Shown here piece after piece: positions 45,401 to 55,849 of a stretch of 64,000 nucleotides of DNA (the stretch's first letter is position 1; each line of letters begins with the position of its first letter). A model generated the notes under the pieces. That model saw only the letters and a list, made by a program, of their open reading frames with translations, made no database searches and had not been told where the DNA came from. The DNA is taken from positions 248,001 through 312,000 of the forward strand of contig MCGE01000009.1 of the NCBI GenBank assembly GCA_002105175.1, given 5' to 3'. Source of the DNA: Absidia repens. Lineage: Eukaryota; Mucoromycota; Mucoromycetes; Mucorales; Cunninghamellaceae. The position numbers were made by a program, and so were the translations under genes.

Positions 45401-45664
45401 GATGGGGTAAGTATTAAGGGAAAAGTCTAAATAGGTGGAAAACTTTTTGACAAGAAAAAAAAAGAGAGAGAAGGGGGGGGTGTCGAAGGAATTTGCCAGC
45501 CACCCGACAAAGCGCTAATTTTTTTTTATTTTTGTTTGACTCTTTTTTTTTAAAAACCCGCGAGCCTAAATTTTGCTATATTTTTTCTTTGACTCTTTTT
45601 TCTGACATCACATCCAAGTAAAGCGGGGAATTCTATATATTTTCTTCCTTTTTCTTTATTCAAT
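45401..45664. promoter_or_regulatory. bidirectional promoter, TOM40 / mitochondrial AsnRS
   Basis: 264 bp between start codons of two divergent genes for mitochondrial proteins. Holds a G8 run (about 45473), CCACCCGACAAAGCGC at about 45500, and two near-identical pyrimidine strings TTTGACTCTTTTTT (45534 and 45588). A shared regulatory role is inferred from arrangement only. Confidence 0.5.
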
Positions 45665-47265
45665 ATGTTTCGTTTTAACTTGCAATCATGTCGAACTTAC
45701 TCTACGAAACCACTCTTCCCAACCAAAACAATACGATCTTTACTTTGTGAACAACCTCAAACAAATGTCACTTTACGTGGTTGGGTCCGTTCTGTCCGTC
45801 AACAAAAGCAACTCTCGTTTGCCAATATTAACGATGGCTCTACTCTTAAAGGTATTCAGGTTATTTTAAACGATGCCAAAAATGCAGCAAGGTAAAATAG
45901 TGTTATATATATATATTTTGGTATTGCATAGTAACTCACTCCATGTCAACCGTATTCACCATAGACTATCGACAGGGGCTTGTGTGGAACTACAAGGGCA
46001 ACTGACAACTAGCCCTGGCAAGGAACAAAACATGGAATTACAGGTGGATAAGCTTAAAGTATTAGGTGAATGCGATAATGTAAGTGCTCAATAAATAAAA
46101 ACGGAATTGTGTGTAATCGATTGCTGATATATGTTGTATATATATATGTATATTTCTATTAGACATACCCTCTTCAAAAAAAACGACACACACTGGAATT
46201 CATGCGGACAATCAATCACCTTAGATCCCGTGCAAATACTGGTAGTGCGGTATTACGAATGCGGCATGCTGCTGGTGAAGGCCTTCAAAAATTCTTTGCT
46301 GTAAGTTTAAATAATAATGATTATCATAACACATTCAATTTGATATTGATGCTTTGTTTTATTTTTAGGATCAAGAATTCATTCAAGTAAATACACCTTT
46401 ATTGACCTCATCGGATTGTGAAGGTGGTGGCGAAGTATTTAGTGTGGCACCCTCTGATTTTTTCAAGAAACCCGTTTACCTGACTGTCTCCGGCCAACTA
46501 CATGCTGAAATCATGGCGACTTCTATGGGGCGTGTTTATACCTTTGGGCCTGTATTCCGAGCTGAAGAATCCATGACATCCCGACATTTGGCTGAATTTT
46601 GGATGGCAGAGGCAGAAATAGCATTTATTGATGAGCTGGACCAATTGTTGGACGTGACTGAGGCAAATATTCAACAAACTACACAACATGTTATGGATAA
46701 GTGTTATGATGATGTGGCTTTTTTTAATCAGTGGGTCGACAAACAACTCTTGAACAGACTACGCACCAGTCTCGACAAACCATTCGTACGCATGACCTAT
46801 ACGGAAGCTATCGACATCTTACAACGCAGCAACAAGACATTCCAATTTCCAACCATTTGGGGTGCCAGCTTGCAATCGGAACATGAACGTTACTTGGCCT
46901 CCGACGAATGTTGTGGACGACCTGTGTTTGTGACTGATTATCCCAAAGAACTGAAACCGTTTTATATGCGCGCGAACCCCGATGGGAAAACTGTGGGCTG
47001 TTTTGACTTGCTTCTTCCTGGTATTGGTGAATTGGTGGGTGGATCGATGCGTGAAGACCGTTATGATATCCTACAACATAAAATGGAAGTCGCTGGTATG
47101 AACTGCGAAGACTACCAGTGGTATCTAGATTTGCGAAAATATGGATCAGCTCCTCATGGTGGTTATGGTATTGGGTTTGAACGGCTAATGCTATGGTTGA
47201 CTGGACTGGACAATGTACGCGAAGTGGTTCCCATTCCAAGATGGGCTGGTCACTGCAAGTATTAG
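45665..47265 (+). CDS. asparaginyl-tRNA synthetase, mitochondrial type
   Basis: join(45665..45891,45965..46079,46163..46300,46369..47265), 458 aa. Seen: an N-terminus rich in Arg/Ser (MFRFNLQSCRTYSTK), likely a mitochondrial presequence; an OB-fold anticodon-binding domain (VTLRGWVRSVRQQKQLSFAN); class II motif 2 (FRAEESMTSRHLAEFWMAEA) and motif 3 (GGYGIGFERLMLWLTGLDN); VTDYPKELKPFYMR and PGIGELVGGSMRE, typical of AsnRS. Known: it charges tRNA-Asn with asparagine using ATP; the yeast mitochondrial enzyme is Slm5. Bacterial-like compactness and the presequence point to the organellar enzyme rather than the cytosolic one. All three junctions are in frame. Confidence 0.93.
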
Positions 47266-48131
47266 TTTAGTATTCATCATTGTATCATATTATCATATTT
47301 ATTTATTATAGACTACTGTACCTCTTCCCTTCCCTTTTTTTTACATGACTTCCTCATAGAATATCAGCATTTTTGATTTGATTTATATAATAAAAAATGT
47401 ATATTTTTCCATTACTGTACCATACTGGTTTTTTATCCTTATGGAAGCACACAACACCATTTGAATCAACGACGTGGTGGATTTGAACTCAACATGGAGG
47501 AGCTCAGCATATGTTAGGTTAGCTACCCACCCACCCCTCTCCTTTTAGAATAGAATAGTTCGTCACCCGCTGTAGTATAGTATAGTATTCATTTATTTAT
47601 TTACACTTGAATAAAGTAAAGATCATGGCCCATTATTTGATTTGCCTTTGTGTTTGTGTGATGATTATAGCATGCTTAGAACGTATAATATTGTGTTGTG
47701 TGTATGGTTATAGTTGCGTGAACAGTGCAAAAAAACGCTGCGGACGTGTCTATGTACTATATCATCATATGACAAAAGTAGATGGCGTCGCATTCGTAAT
47801 ATTGTGCTTTTATTAATTTGTAATCAATGATTTTTAAGATATTCCAGAGACTTCTCTCAATACTTTAAATATGTCAATCCTTTAGCCCATGTAACCAAAC
47901 GAAGCCCCAAATTTACTAGTGTGGGGATATCGGTCGGAAGTTGAAACAGGCCAATCCTTTTGATTTGTAAGCCGTAAGCCATTGTTAGATTCGACGCATT
48001 GCAATATGTAACTATGTTACGCCATCATTGTCGCAATAAAGTTTAATTTTTTTGATTGCTTATATAAAAAGGGACCATTATGCGTATATTATTATTAGTA
48101 TTATTATTATTATCTTCCAAGCAAATATAAA
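47266..48131. other. intergenic, nothing recognised
   Basis: AATAAAAAATG-type signal at about 47388 for the AsnRS gene. No ORF with family features. The last 200 bp, with TATATAAAAAGG at about 48061, look like the promoter of the GST-like gene (possible TATA element 70 bp before its ATG). Confidence 0.45.
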
Positions 48132-49089
48132 ATGACTCTTACAAACGTTACTCTTCACTACTTCAAACTCGGAGACAAGCCTTGTAAGTTTGACGGCGTC
48201 TATTCTATGTTGATATTGGCTTTTCTAATTGACAAACCTTTCTTTCTCGATTTTAGCTTCTTGCGGCTGGGGTGAAAATTTGAATTTGCTCCTGAAAGAC
48301 GCTGGCGTTGATTTTGAATATGTTCGTTCCGATTTCTCAAATTGGGAACAAGACAAAGCTGATTTTATCAAGAACAAGAATATCCCTCACCCAACTTTGC
48401 CTTTAGTCGAAGTAAATGGAACTTTTTATAATAAAACTGTTCCTACGATGCGTTTTTTGAGCAAAAAGCTTGGTTAGTAAAAAAAAAAAAAAAAAAAAAA
48501 AAAAGGTTGTAACGTAAACTTACTCCTTGGACTTTATTAATTTGTATATGATAAAATAGGAAAATATGCTGGTGCCAACGATGAAGAAGAGTACCGTTTG
48601 GACACAGTTGCCGACATTGTTCGGGATCACTTTGGATCATATGGACCCCTATTTCGGTCAACCGACCAAGAAAAGCTCAAAGAGCATTTCGAAAAAGACA
48701 CCAAAAAATATTTAGCTGCCTACAACAACATTTATGGAGAAAAGGATGGTGCTTACATCTTGGGTGACGAAGTATGATAAGCATAATATCCAAATGGAGA
48801 ATATGATAATGATTATTATCGACTAATATATTTTTTATTATATCTAGATCTCCTATGCCGATTTCCTTGTATATCATATGATTGATGATGATAACTATGC
48901 CTTGCGGGATCACTTTGAATTGATTCAAAAAGTAATGAGTATACAATTATATATCTACTGCATCATTTCAGAGGTACTAACACGTTTTAAATATTTTAGG
49001 ATTACCCCAATGTTGCACGCTTTATCAAAGCCTTTATTCAACGTCCCAAATTAGTTGACTACCTTGCCAGCCTGAAAGCTGAAAATTAA
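48132..49089 (+). CDS. glutathione S-transferase-like protein
   Basis: join(48132..48183,48257..48472,48560..48771,48848..48931,49000..49089), 217 aa. Seen: an N-terminal thioredoxin-like half (VTLHYFKLGDKPSSCGWGEN, VEVNGTFYNKTVPTMRFLSK) with the cis-Pro in the NKTVPTMR stretch, and an alpha-helical C-terminal half (YILGDEISYADFLVYHMIDD, PNVARFIKAFIQRPKLVDYL). Known: GSTs conjugate glutathione to electrophiles in the cytosol; the pattern YFKLGDKP and the 217-residue length resemble sigma-type GSTs, where a Tyr near the N-terminus activates glutathione; Tyr10 here could serve. Odd: SSCGWGE replaces the more usual RGRAEPIR turn. All introns in frame; A26 in intron 2. Substrate unknown. Confidence 0.88.
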
Positions 49090-49424
49090 ATTAGTTTATT
49101 AGTCTATTCTCAATAAAAATATGATTCAGTTTTACGACGGCGCCCTCCATTATAGTTATTTTACAACTGTCTGAGATCACTGAGAAGAAACTAGACATCC
49201 TGTATTTACTGGACTGACCCTATCTTCCTATATATATATATATATATATTTGGTCTCTGATCCGTCGACTAGATATAATCTATCTAAAGTCACTTGGTAT
49301 TGACATATTGAGTGACAGGTACACATACACACACCAGATTTTCTTTTTTTTCTTTCTACACACACGTATATTCCCATTCAACATGACAGTATAACGTATA
49401 AAAGATTAACGGTAAAAAAAAAAC
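49090..49424. other. intergenic with (TA)n
   Basis: AATAAAAATATG signal at about 49111 for the GST-like gene; TA microsatellite at about 49232-49250. Nothing coding. Confidence 0.5.
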
Positions 49425-49720
49425 ATGACAGACTTTATTCAGATATAGACATAAACTATGACAACTAATACTAAGCTATGCTAATGACAGTTCCAAACTA
49501 TGTTTAAGATGAAAGCCAATTTAATAGTGTCCCTTCAGATCATAGATCAAAAATGAAAGGGTTTCCCCATGATGTTTGTATTGCATTTTTCAAAATGCCC
49601 CTGATTCAAATTCTAACACTAATCCAAGATCATCGTCACTTCTTGAAGTTTGAAAGAAGAAGAAAGGAGGGAGAAAAAGGAAGGGCGCAAAAATAAATGT
49701 GTTGCGGAGTATGAATGTTG
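49425..49720 (-). repeat. dispersed repeat family, copy R7
   Basis: Reverse copy: GACAGACTTTATTCAGATAT at about 49427, AAGGGTTTCCCCATGATGTT at 49557 (core), and a diverged 5' end (AAAATAAATGTGTTGCGG) at 49690-49708. More diverged than R1-R4. Confidence 0.7.
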
Positions 49721-50730
49721 AGGCAATCCCACCATACTTTCTTTTTTCTTGCATATTGAGCGCTGTAGGCGACAGCTGCACCCCAGGAAACTTCCCACTA
49801 AGGAGCAAACTGATGGAGGTATCAATGGTGTCTTGTTTTTTTCCACCCCATACAAGATTCTAATCGGCAGATGATGGTTTTGGCATTCGCCTCCTGACCA
49901 CAAAAAAAGAGAAATGGCTAACTCGTCTAGTCTCATCCCCACCATCATGGCAGCCGGGTAAATGTATGATTTCCCTAAGATCTAGCGGAGGGCCGGAGCG
50001 TTTAATTTTCATAACTGGCAAGAAAGAACAGGACCCTTTAAATTGCTATTGTTTTTGAACGGCGTTTCAACTGAATAAGTATATTTCCATTTTAGATTCA
50101 TAAGATCATGCATATGAGACGAAGTTGGATATCATAGCAGTGTATAGGCTTGTCTGCTTTACTGATATCCGTTTCTATTGTTTGACATACAGGTAGCTGT
50201 TATCCGTTTCTATTGTTTGATATACAGGTAGGCAATTAGAAACTATTAATTCTCAATGTTACAGGATTTTTCGATTTACTTGTTAATATGCACAATGTGG
50301 TTCATGAAGAACAATCCAGAAAGATGAAAATCCTTCATCCTTCTTGATATTCTTGAGTAAAGTAAAGGATCTTTTTTTGTGAGAATTTATTGGCATGAAA
50401 AAACAAAAGTCAAATATGATGGAAACAAAAGAGTCATCACCACTAATGTCGTTTCAATGAACGACTCTATTTGGCTAGCTCTTATGGAATTTGTGGGGGA
50501 ATAAATGTTTAAAACTATCATGTTCAAGTCCTGACTTCATGTAAAAGTTTCCATTGAACGATAATGATCTACTTGTTATACTTGGCTTACTAGTTGGCAG
50601 CTTAACAGAAAGCTCTTCCAGCATCAAAAGTATACAGCTTGACGAGCGGAAATTCAATAAAATTTGAAGAGCCACACAGCGTTTTTTTTTGTTTTTTTTT
50701 TTTTGCTTCTTCCTCATATCACGATCCCAC
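49721..50730. other. intergenic with a short tandem duplication
   Basis: Two tandem units of 35-bp period at 50166-50232 (TATCCGTTTCTATTGTTTGA plus AGGTAG end, one mismatch). No gene recognised; several purine-rich stretches. Confidence 0.45.
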
Positions 50731-51312
50731 ATGAATCCAACCAGACCTTATTCATCACCTCGAAATGTGATGGATGCACATAGCAACATTGTACATTATT
50801 GTAAAAATGGACAATTCAGCGATGCTGAACGGACGTTTCAAAAAATGTGCGAAATGATCAAATTGCAACCGTTGTCATTATCATCAACTACAACTGACGG
50901 GCAGCAAGAAGACAAGGGTGACAATAAATGGAAACGGAACTATAGCCATATCCAAATCAACAACTTCCAGAAATCCATGGCGACGCTTGTGCGATACGCA
51001 CCAACAATACAAGACTCTTTGGATTATGCCTGTTTTTGCTTATATGAAGTGCCTGAGCCTTTACGAAACGAGTCGTTGGAACAGATCATGACAGTCAATT
51101 TGATTTATCTTTATAAGCGGCAAGGTGGACGGGACAATATGGCAAAAGCGTTGGAATTGATCAAAACTGGTGTTGCCCTGGGCTATGCTCTTCCATCAGA
51201 AACTCCAAGCACTTTTACAAACAATTCAGATGCGGTATTTGTAGATGTGTCCAACTCTATCCTTCGTCACTTTGGATTAGTTCTAGCGCAGGATAAAAAA
51301 TCTCTCCTTTAG
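50731..51312 (+). CDS. hypothetical protein, PPR-like helical repeats
   Basis: Single exon, 193 aa. Seen: SNIVHYCKNGQFSDAERTFQ, which fits one pentatricopeptide-like helix pair; further helical stretches (ATLVRYAPTIQDSLDYACFC, NLIYLYKRQGGRDNMAKALE); Ser/Thr-rich insert near residue 55. The ATG at 50731 (MNPTRPYSS) is preferred over an upstream non-ATG extension of the frame. Possibly a truncated or short PPR/TPR-type protein; PPR proteins usually bind organellar RNA, and a mitochondrial role is inference. An AATAAA at about 51418 (caataaaatatat) may be its poly(A) signal. Confidence 0.65.
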   Translation: MNPTRPYSSPRNVMDAHSNIVHYCKNGQFSDAERTFQKMCEMIKLQPLSLSSTTTDGQQEDKGDNKWKRNYSHIQINNFQKSMATLVRYAPTIQDSLDYACFCLYEVPEPLRNESLEQIMTVNLIYLYKRQGGRDNMAKALELIKTGVALGYALPSETPSTFTNNSDAVFVDVSNSILRHFGLVLAQDKKSLL

Positions 51313-51554
51313 TTTTAGCATTACCCCACTAGTTTACATATATCCCCTCCACCAATATCCAAATATTTATATTTATATACCCTAGACTTTTGACATTTAC
51401 ACCTACACTGTATTCCAATAAAATATATATATGGCGGTAGTTGAAATTTATCTCTATTTTTTCCTTCTTCTTTTCTTCCACATTTCTTTTTCTTTTCTTT
51501 CTTTCTTTCTTTCTATCTTTATTAGACTACATCTTTTTATCATTCTACGAATTT

Positions 51555-52542
51555 ATGATTGCTCAACCTTTGACTAGAGATAAACGACCAACTCATCGCT
51601 CACAAAGACAAACCACTGATACTTCGTATGAGGACACCTCATCGACTCCGAGACCTGCAGCAAGTCTTATTAATCAACTCTCCTTTTCGGTCACTGGCCC
51701 ACCATCACGACATCACTGGAAGGTATAGTATAATAGGAAAATTATATATCCATCGGATTTTTAGATTTTAACAGTAAAAGTGAAACTACTGCGTCTATTA
51801 ACACTGTCGACTTTTTTTTTTTCTTCAACGTATAGTCTGACTCGGAAGTAGAACGATGCGAATACGAAAACTGTGCAACCTCGTTTGGATTCTTTGAACG
51901 TAGACATCATTGTCGACGATGTGGTGATATCTTCTGTACTCGACATTGCTCAAGTTATTTTCGTTTAGATCAAGATTGTCAATTTCACCAAGACGGAATG
52001 CTCTCTCGTGGCTGTGACCCTTGTACAGCTGAATATCATGCTTGGACAAAGATAGTAAACAACCAGGAGCAACCGCAGCAATATGGACACACCTTACCTA
52101 AACAATCATCTTCTTTATTGTCAACAACAACAATAACACCGCCACCGTTGCTTCAAAAGCAATCCTCACCAAAAAAACGATCCTCCGGTTCTAAGCGTGA
52201 GCTTGGAGTAAAACAGCAATCTCAAGCAATGGAAACGAGGAACGGCTTTGACAAAAAAGGTATAAACCGAATCAAGTATTAGAAAATCGATCAAGACACT
52301 CATGGTGATTTAATTTTTATTGTTCTCTGATAGATGACCAAATATCTGAAATTGAAGAAACGCCACGGACCAAGAATATATCCATCAAGAATAGCAACAA
52401 CAAAAACAAGAACAACAGTGATCCAGGTATGATGAAACATGAAACGGGTATTATTTGCTTTGACTGATTTTTTTTTTTTTTTTTTCAAGTGTTTAATCCA
52501 GCTCCTTCGGTACCTACGGATTGGCAATGGTCGACCTTTTAG
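51555..52542 (+). CDS. FYVE-like zinc-finger protein
   Basis: join(51555..51722,51836..52259,52334..52426,52490..52542), 245 aa. Seen: Cys ligands C64, C69, C82, C85, C90, C94, C116, C119 with the FYVE hallmark RRHHCRRCGDIFC, and FRLDQDCQFHQ between ligands. Flanked by low-complexity Ser/Thr/Gln-rich and Lys-rich tails; short C-terminal exon PAPSVPTDWQWSTF. Known: FYVE domains bind phosphatidylinositol 3-phosphate on endosomes through the basic RHHCR patch. Odd: the first pair is Cys-x4-Cys rather than Cys-x2-Cys, and the WxxD motif is replaced by HHWKSDSE, so lipid binding may be weaker. Similar fungal proteins occur with this spacing as far as I know, but no close homologue is named here. 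All junctions keep frame. Confidence 0.85.
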
Positions 52543-53134
52543 TGTAATGCAGTTAGTTTTGCATCATGTTGATGCATGTTATTTATTTTTTATAAACAAC
52601 TTGACACTTAGATATTTAGATTCTCCCCTTTCCTCCCTCATGAACAATATTCCCCTTTATCTGTCTTTCTCCTCTTCTTTTTTTAGAAAAAAGGGAAGAC
52701 CCATTTGTTGTATATACAAAAAATATAAATAAAGAACCTGCCCTGATGGTTTTTTTTCCCCTCGGGTGACAATGTTATATGTGAATATTATTGAATAGAG
52801 TTGGAAATAATCAATGGAGATGTGTGTGGAAATAGGCTGAGGTTGGGATGAACTAGGATGGGATAGGTCGGATGTTTTTTGGTATTAAACTAGGTATGAA
52901 AGCTGAAACCATTGTTTATGATGTGATATGGGATATTGGGCGAATTTGATAACAAAATAAAAAAAAAGGGTGTTTTAACATTGAGAGGTGCATCCGTGGG
53001 CTTCTGTCCTTATATCCAGATAGGACGATTAGAATATTCGCCCACCGACTAGCGTGTTTCTTTTTTCAGGACATGATCTGAAATGAGGTGATGATGACTT
53101 TAAATTACTGTTAGTGTATGAACCATTTCAAAAT
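52543..53134. other. intergenic, nothing recognised
   Basis: AATAAA at about 52728 (aaataaagaac) for the FYVE gene. G-rich plus-strand stretch 52830-52870. No ORF of note. Confidence 0.45.
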
Positions 53135-53330
53135 ATGAAATATAAACATCATGCGGAAGTCATTTCATTTTGGGTTCGAGGTTTGGAGCTATCATTAAAT
53201 TAGCCTTCACCTCAAACATTAGTCGTATGAGGTTTTTATTAATTTAGCTTATCATAGCATTAGTTGTCATAGTTTATATTGTACCTGAATCTGAATAAAA
53301 TATACCTTGTCTTTTTACCATCAATCAAGC
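53135..53330 (+). repeat. dispersed repeat family, copy R8 (3' part, subfamily of R6)
   Basis: Lacks the 5' half. From about CATTTCATTTTGGGTTCGAG through ATTAGCCTTCACC to GAATAAAATATACCTTGTCT at about 53291; shares with R6 the extra block and the TTGTCTTTTTACCAT end. Confidence 0.75.
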
Positions 53331-54029
53331 CCATACATTTTTATATGGATCACTTTTTATACCTATATCGTTTATCTCTATCATACGCTCTTATTTGTCT
53401 ATTTGAGTTCAGGTAGAACTTGCCCATGCATTAGTGCTTTAAACTAGTAACTTTTTTTTTTATATTCTCTTGTAGAAATTTAAAAGACTTATCTTGGTTA
53501 AAAAAAAAAACTACTCAGTATCTGGAGGAGCCATTAATATAATATTTTTTTTCGATTCATTAAGAACTCTTATCAAAGTTTAAATTGTATGTCTTGCGAA
53601 AAAAAAAAATCGCAGTTTAAAGTATTTAAAGTCGGTTAATGGTTGGAAATTTTGGCCGAGTTGGAATTGAAATGGTAATTTTTAAAAAGGGTAGGGTTTA
53701 ATATAAACGACGCTGCTACAAAGCATTTTAGAATACTAATCCTGCTCTCGATAGTCCTTGTTAAAGGTCTGGAAGCTATTTCGCCATTTATATCGTATTT
53801 AAATTCATCGTCATATATGGCATAATATTTAATTTATATCTTATTGTGCTGCGAAAAAAAAGATCGTTCAATACCCGATGGGCCAAATAGAGATTGATGG
53901 TTGGAAAAGTGAGAAGAATTTGATTGAAACAATAGGAATAAACTGCATAGGTCAACTACAATCAAGGGGTCGAATGAAACTAGCACGGGAGGATACTAAG
54001 GGACAATTGTGAAAAGGAAAAATATACTG
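53331..54029. other. intergenic; weak internal duplication
   Basis: No ORF. GCGAAAAAAAAAATCG at 53597 and GCGAAAAAAAAGATCG at 53852, each followed by an ATGGTTGG box (about 53640 and 53897), suggest a diverged duplication with 255-bp offset. Confidence 0.4.
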
Positions 54030-54390
54030 TACAGCACTATACAAGACATGAGAGGGATTATTGGGACAATTTCTATTGAGCCATGTAAAAAGAGACATAT
54101 TTTATTCAGATGTAGATGCAAAGTATAACAAACTAAAACTAAACAAAGCTAATGAAGGCTCCAAAAATTCGACTATTGGTATTTCATAAATCCTGAATCC
54201 AAAATGTATGGGTTTCCCATGCATGTTACAATCCCTGTGCTGAAAACGCTTCTAAACTACACCTGACACTAATCTAAGATCATCATAATCTCAATGAAGC
54301 CACATTGTTGAAAAAAAAAGAAAGAGAAAAAAAGAAAAGGAAAAAGGGAGTAAATAAAAATTCACGTGGGCGGATTTTGAAATATTTTAT
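54030..54390 (-). repeat. dispersed repeat family, copy R9
   Basis: Reverse copy: GACATATTTTATTCAGATG at about 54092, core GGGTTTCCCATGCATGTTAC at 54210, and intact 5' end TTCACGTGGGCGGATTTTGA at 54360-54380. Confidence 0.85.
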
Positions 54391-55201
54391 AAGGCTTTGA
54401 GGATTGGGGTCGCGATCTTTTTTTTTTAAACTGGTGGGCACAAAAATGAAAGACAATCTCCATCATTCACCTCTTTCCCAATTATGGGCTTTTTATGGAC
54501 AGCACTTTCTGGCCCAACGGCATTACCACACAATTCCTAAGATATGTTGGCGATCGTTCTGGCGAAATGAGTTTTGCTCAATTACCCCCCCGCCTCCTTT
54601 TTTTTTTTTTTTTTTTTTTTTGCAGCCAACGTCAGCAACATTGCGGTTCCGATATATTTTTTATAAATAACGCTATCATTCAAAGTCGGTAGGATAGTGG
54701 ATCTATCCTCAAAATGGCTTTTGCAGTCAACATGGAGCAATTCGACCTAGATTAGTTTATTCCCCCCTCCCTTTTACTGCAAAATATCTTGTCAGTCACT
54801 ATAGAATAGCTTACCATCTTTGATGCGGCTATATGCATTATTTTTTCCAACCAAATAAACTGACTCTTACGGTATAACTTATGACAAAGTAAAAATACAA
54901 TAATGCATGGTAGATGTAAATAATTAAAAAGAGAAACCGAAATAAAGCATTTCAGGAAAATAATGCTTCGAGTTGATTATTGCAGACTAACTTGAGGGAG
55001 TGCATTCTTGTGGGCAAAAAAATTGCTATTTATATGAGTGAGTGGTATAAGTTGATATGGGGGGGTTCGAGTACTGAATTCGGGCCTATATATTTGCCGC
55101 TGAAATGTGAGCTTAGCCAATCACAGGGAATATTTGCAACCACGTGAGCTTCGTGAGCTCAAAAGCTTCTATAATACCAAAATTTTTCCGTTTCGTGGTT
55201 G
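54391..55201. other. intergenic upstream of tRNA-Trp
   Basis: T22 run at 54599-54620. CCACGTGAGCTTCGTGAGCT at 55140-55160 contains another CACGTG. No ORF. Confidence 0.45.
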
Positions 55202-55274
55202 GGGGGGTTAGCACAATTGGTAGTGCGTCAGATTCCAGATCTGAAGGTTAGGTGTTCGAGTCACTTATCCCTCA
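55202..55274 (+). tRNA. tRNA-Trp (anticodon CCA)
   Basis: 73 nt, no intron. Cloverleaf checked by hand: acceptor GGGGGGT/ATCCCTC (with G-U at pairs 2 and 6), D stem GCAC/GTGC with loop AATTGGTA, anticodon stem TCAGA/TCTGA with loop TTCCAGA giving anticodon CCA, variable loop AGGTT, T stem AGGTG/CACTT with loop TTCGAGT, discriminator A. Internal Pol III boxes: A box TAGCACAATTGG (55209-55220) and B box GTTCGAGTC (55253-55261). T runs at 55285-55288 and 55294-55299 fit a Pol III terminator. It decodes UGG. It sits between repeat copies R9 (-) and R10 (+). Confidence 0.93.
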
Positions 55275-55284
55275 ATTCACAACT

Positions 55285-55299
55285 CTTTTGCACTTTTTT
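55285..55299 (+). terminator. Pol III terminator of tRNA-Trp
   Basis: TTTT at 55285-55288 and TTTTTT at 55294-55299, starting 11 nt after the mature tRNA 3' end. Confidence 0.75.
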
Positions 55300-55849
55300 A
55301 ATCGAAAAGTGGCTTAGCTACGATGTTTGCCACGAAAAAAAAGAATCTGGGTTGTCACCTTGCTGTTTTTCGGCCAATTTGTAAGTGTTTACAGCTAATT
55401 TTGGTGATCATTCGGTAGCTGGTTGTGTTGCGGATGATTTTTGTTATTTGCCTTTAATGGGAGAGTGGTTTTGTAGCGCCTCTATGTTTTGTAAAGTGAA
55501 CGGCAGAACTTTTTTTGGCTGAAGTTTAAAGCCATTTGTAGCTTGGGTGAATGGAAAATAAGACATAATCACATTTTAAAAATCCGGCGTGAGGTAATAT
55601 TTCACTGGAGTGGACTTCAACTTGCATTCATTTGCCTCCTTAGGTCAAAAAAAGATTGCGCACGAATAAGCCCTAAGAAGACCTTAAATTGTGTGTGAGG
55701 TGCAAGGTATTAACTGTGCGTGCACTGAGAAGCCAATTGTTTACGAGGGCACACACTTACACTTTTTAAAGCTGAAGCTAACTGTGTCCTATTAAAATTT
55801 CGCTTGGAAAGCCGCCGACCAATCTCCCGCACGAGATATTTTTCAAAAC
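55300..55849. other. intergenic, nothing recognised
   Basis: Plain sequence between the tRNA and repeat R10. Confidence 0.4.

Noticed and set aside
55066..55090. GGTTCGAGTACTGAATTCGG as a second tRNA B box
   Set aside because: No acceptor, D or anticodon stem can be folded around it.
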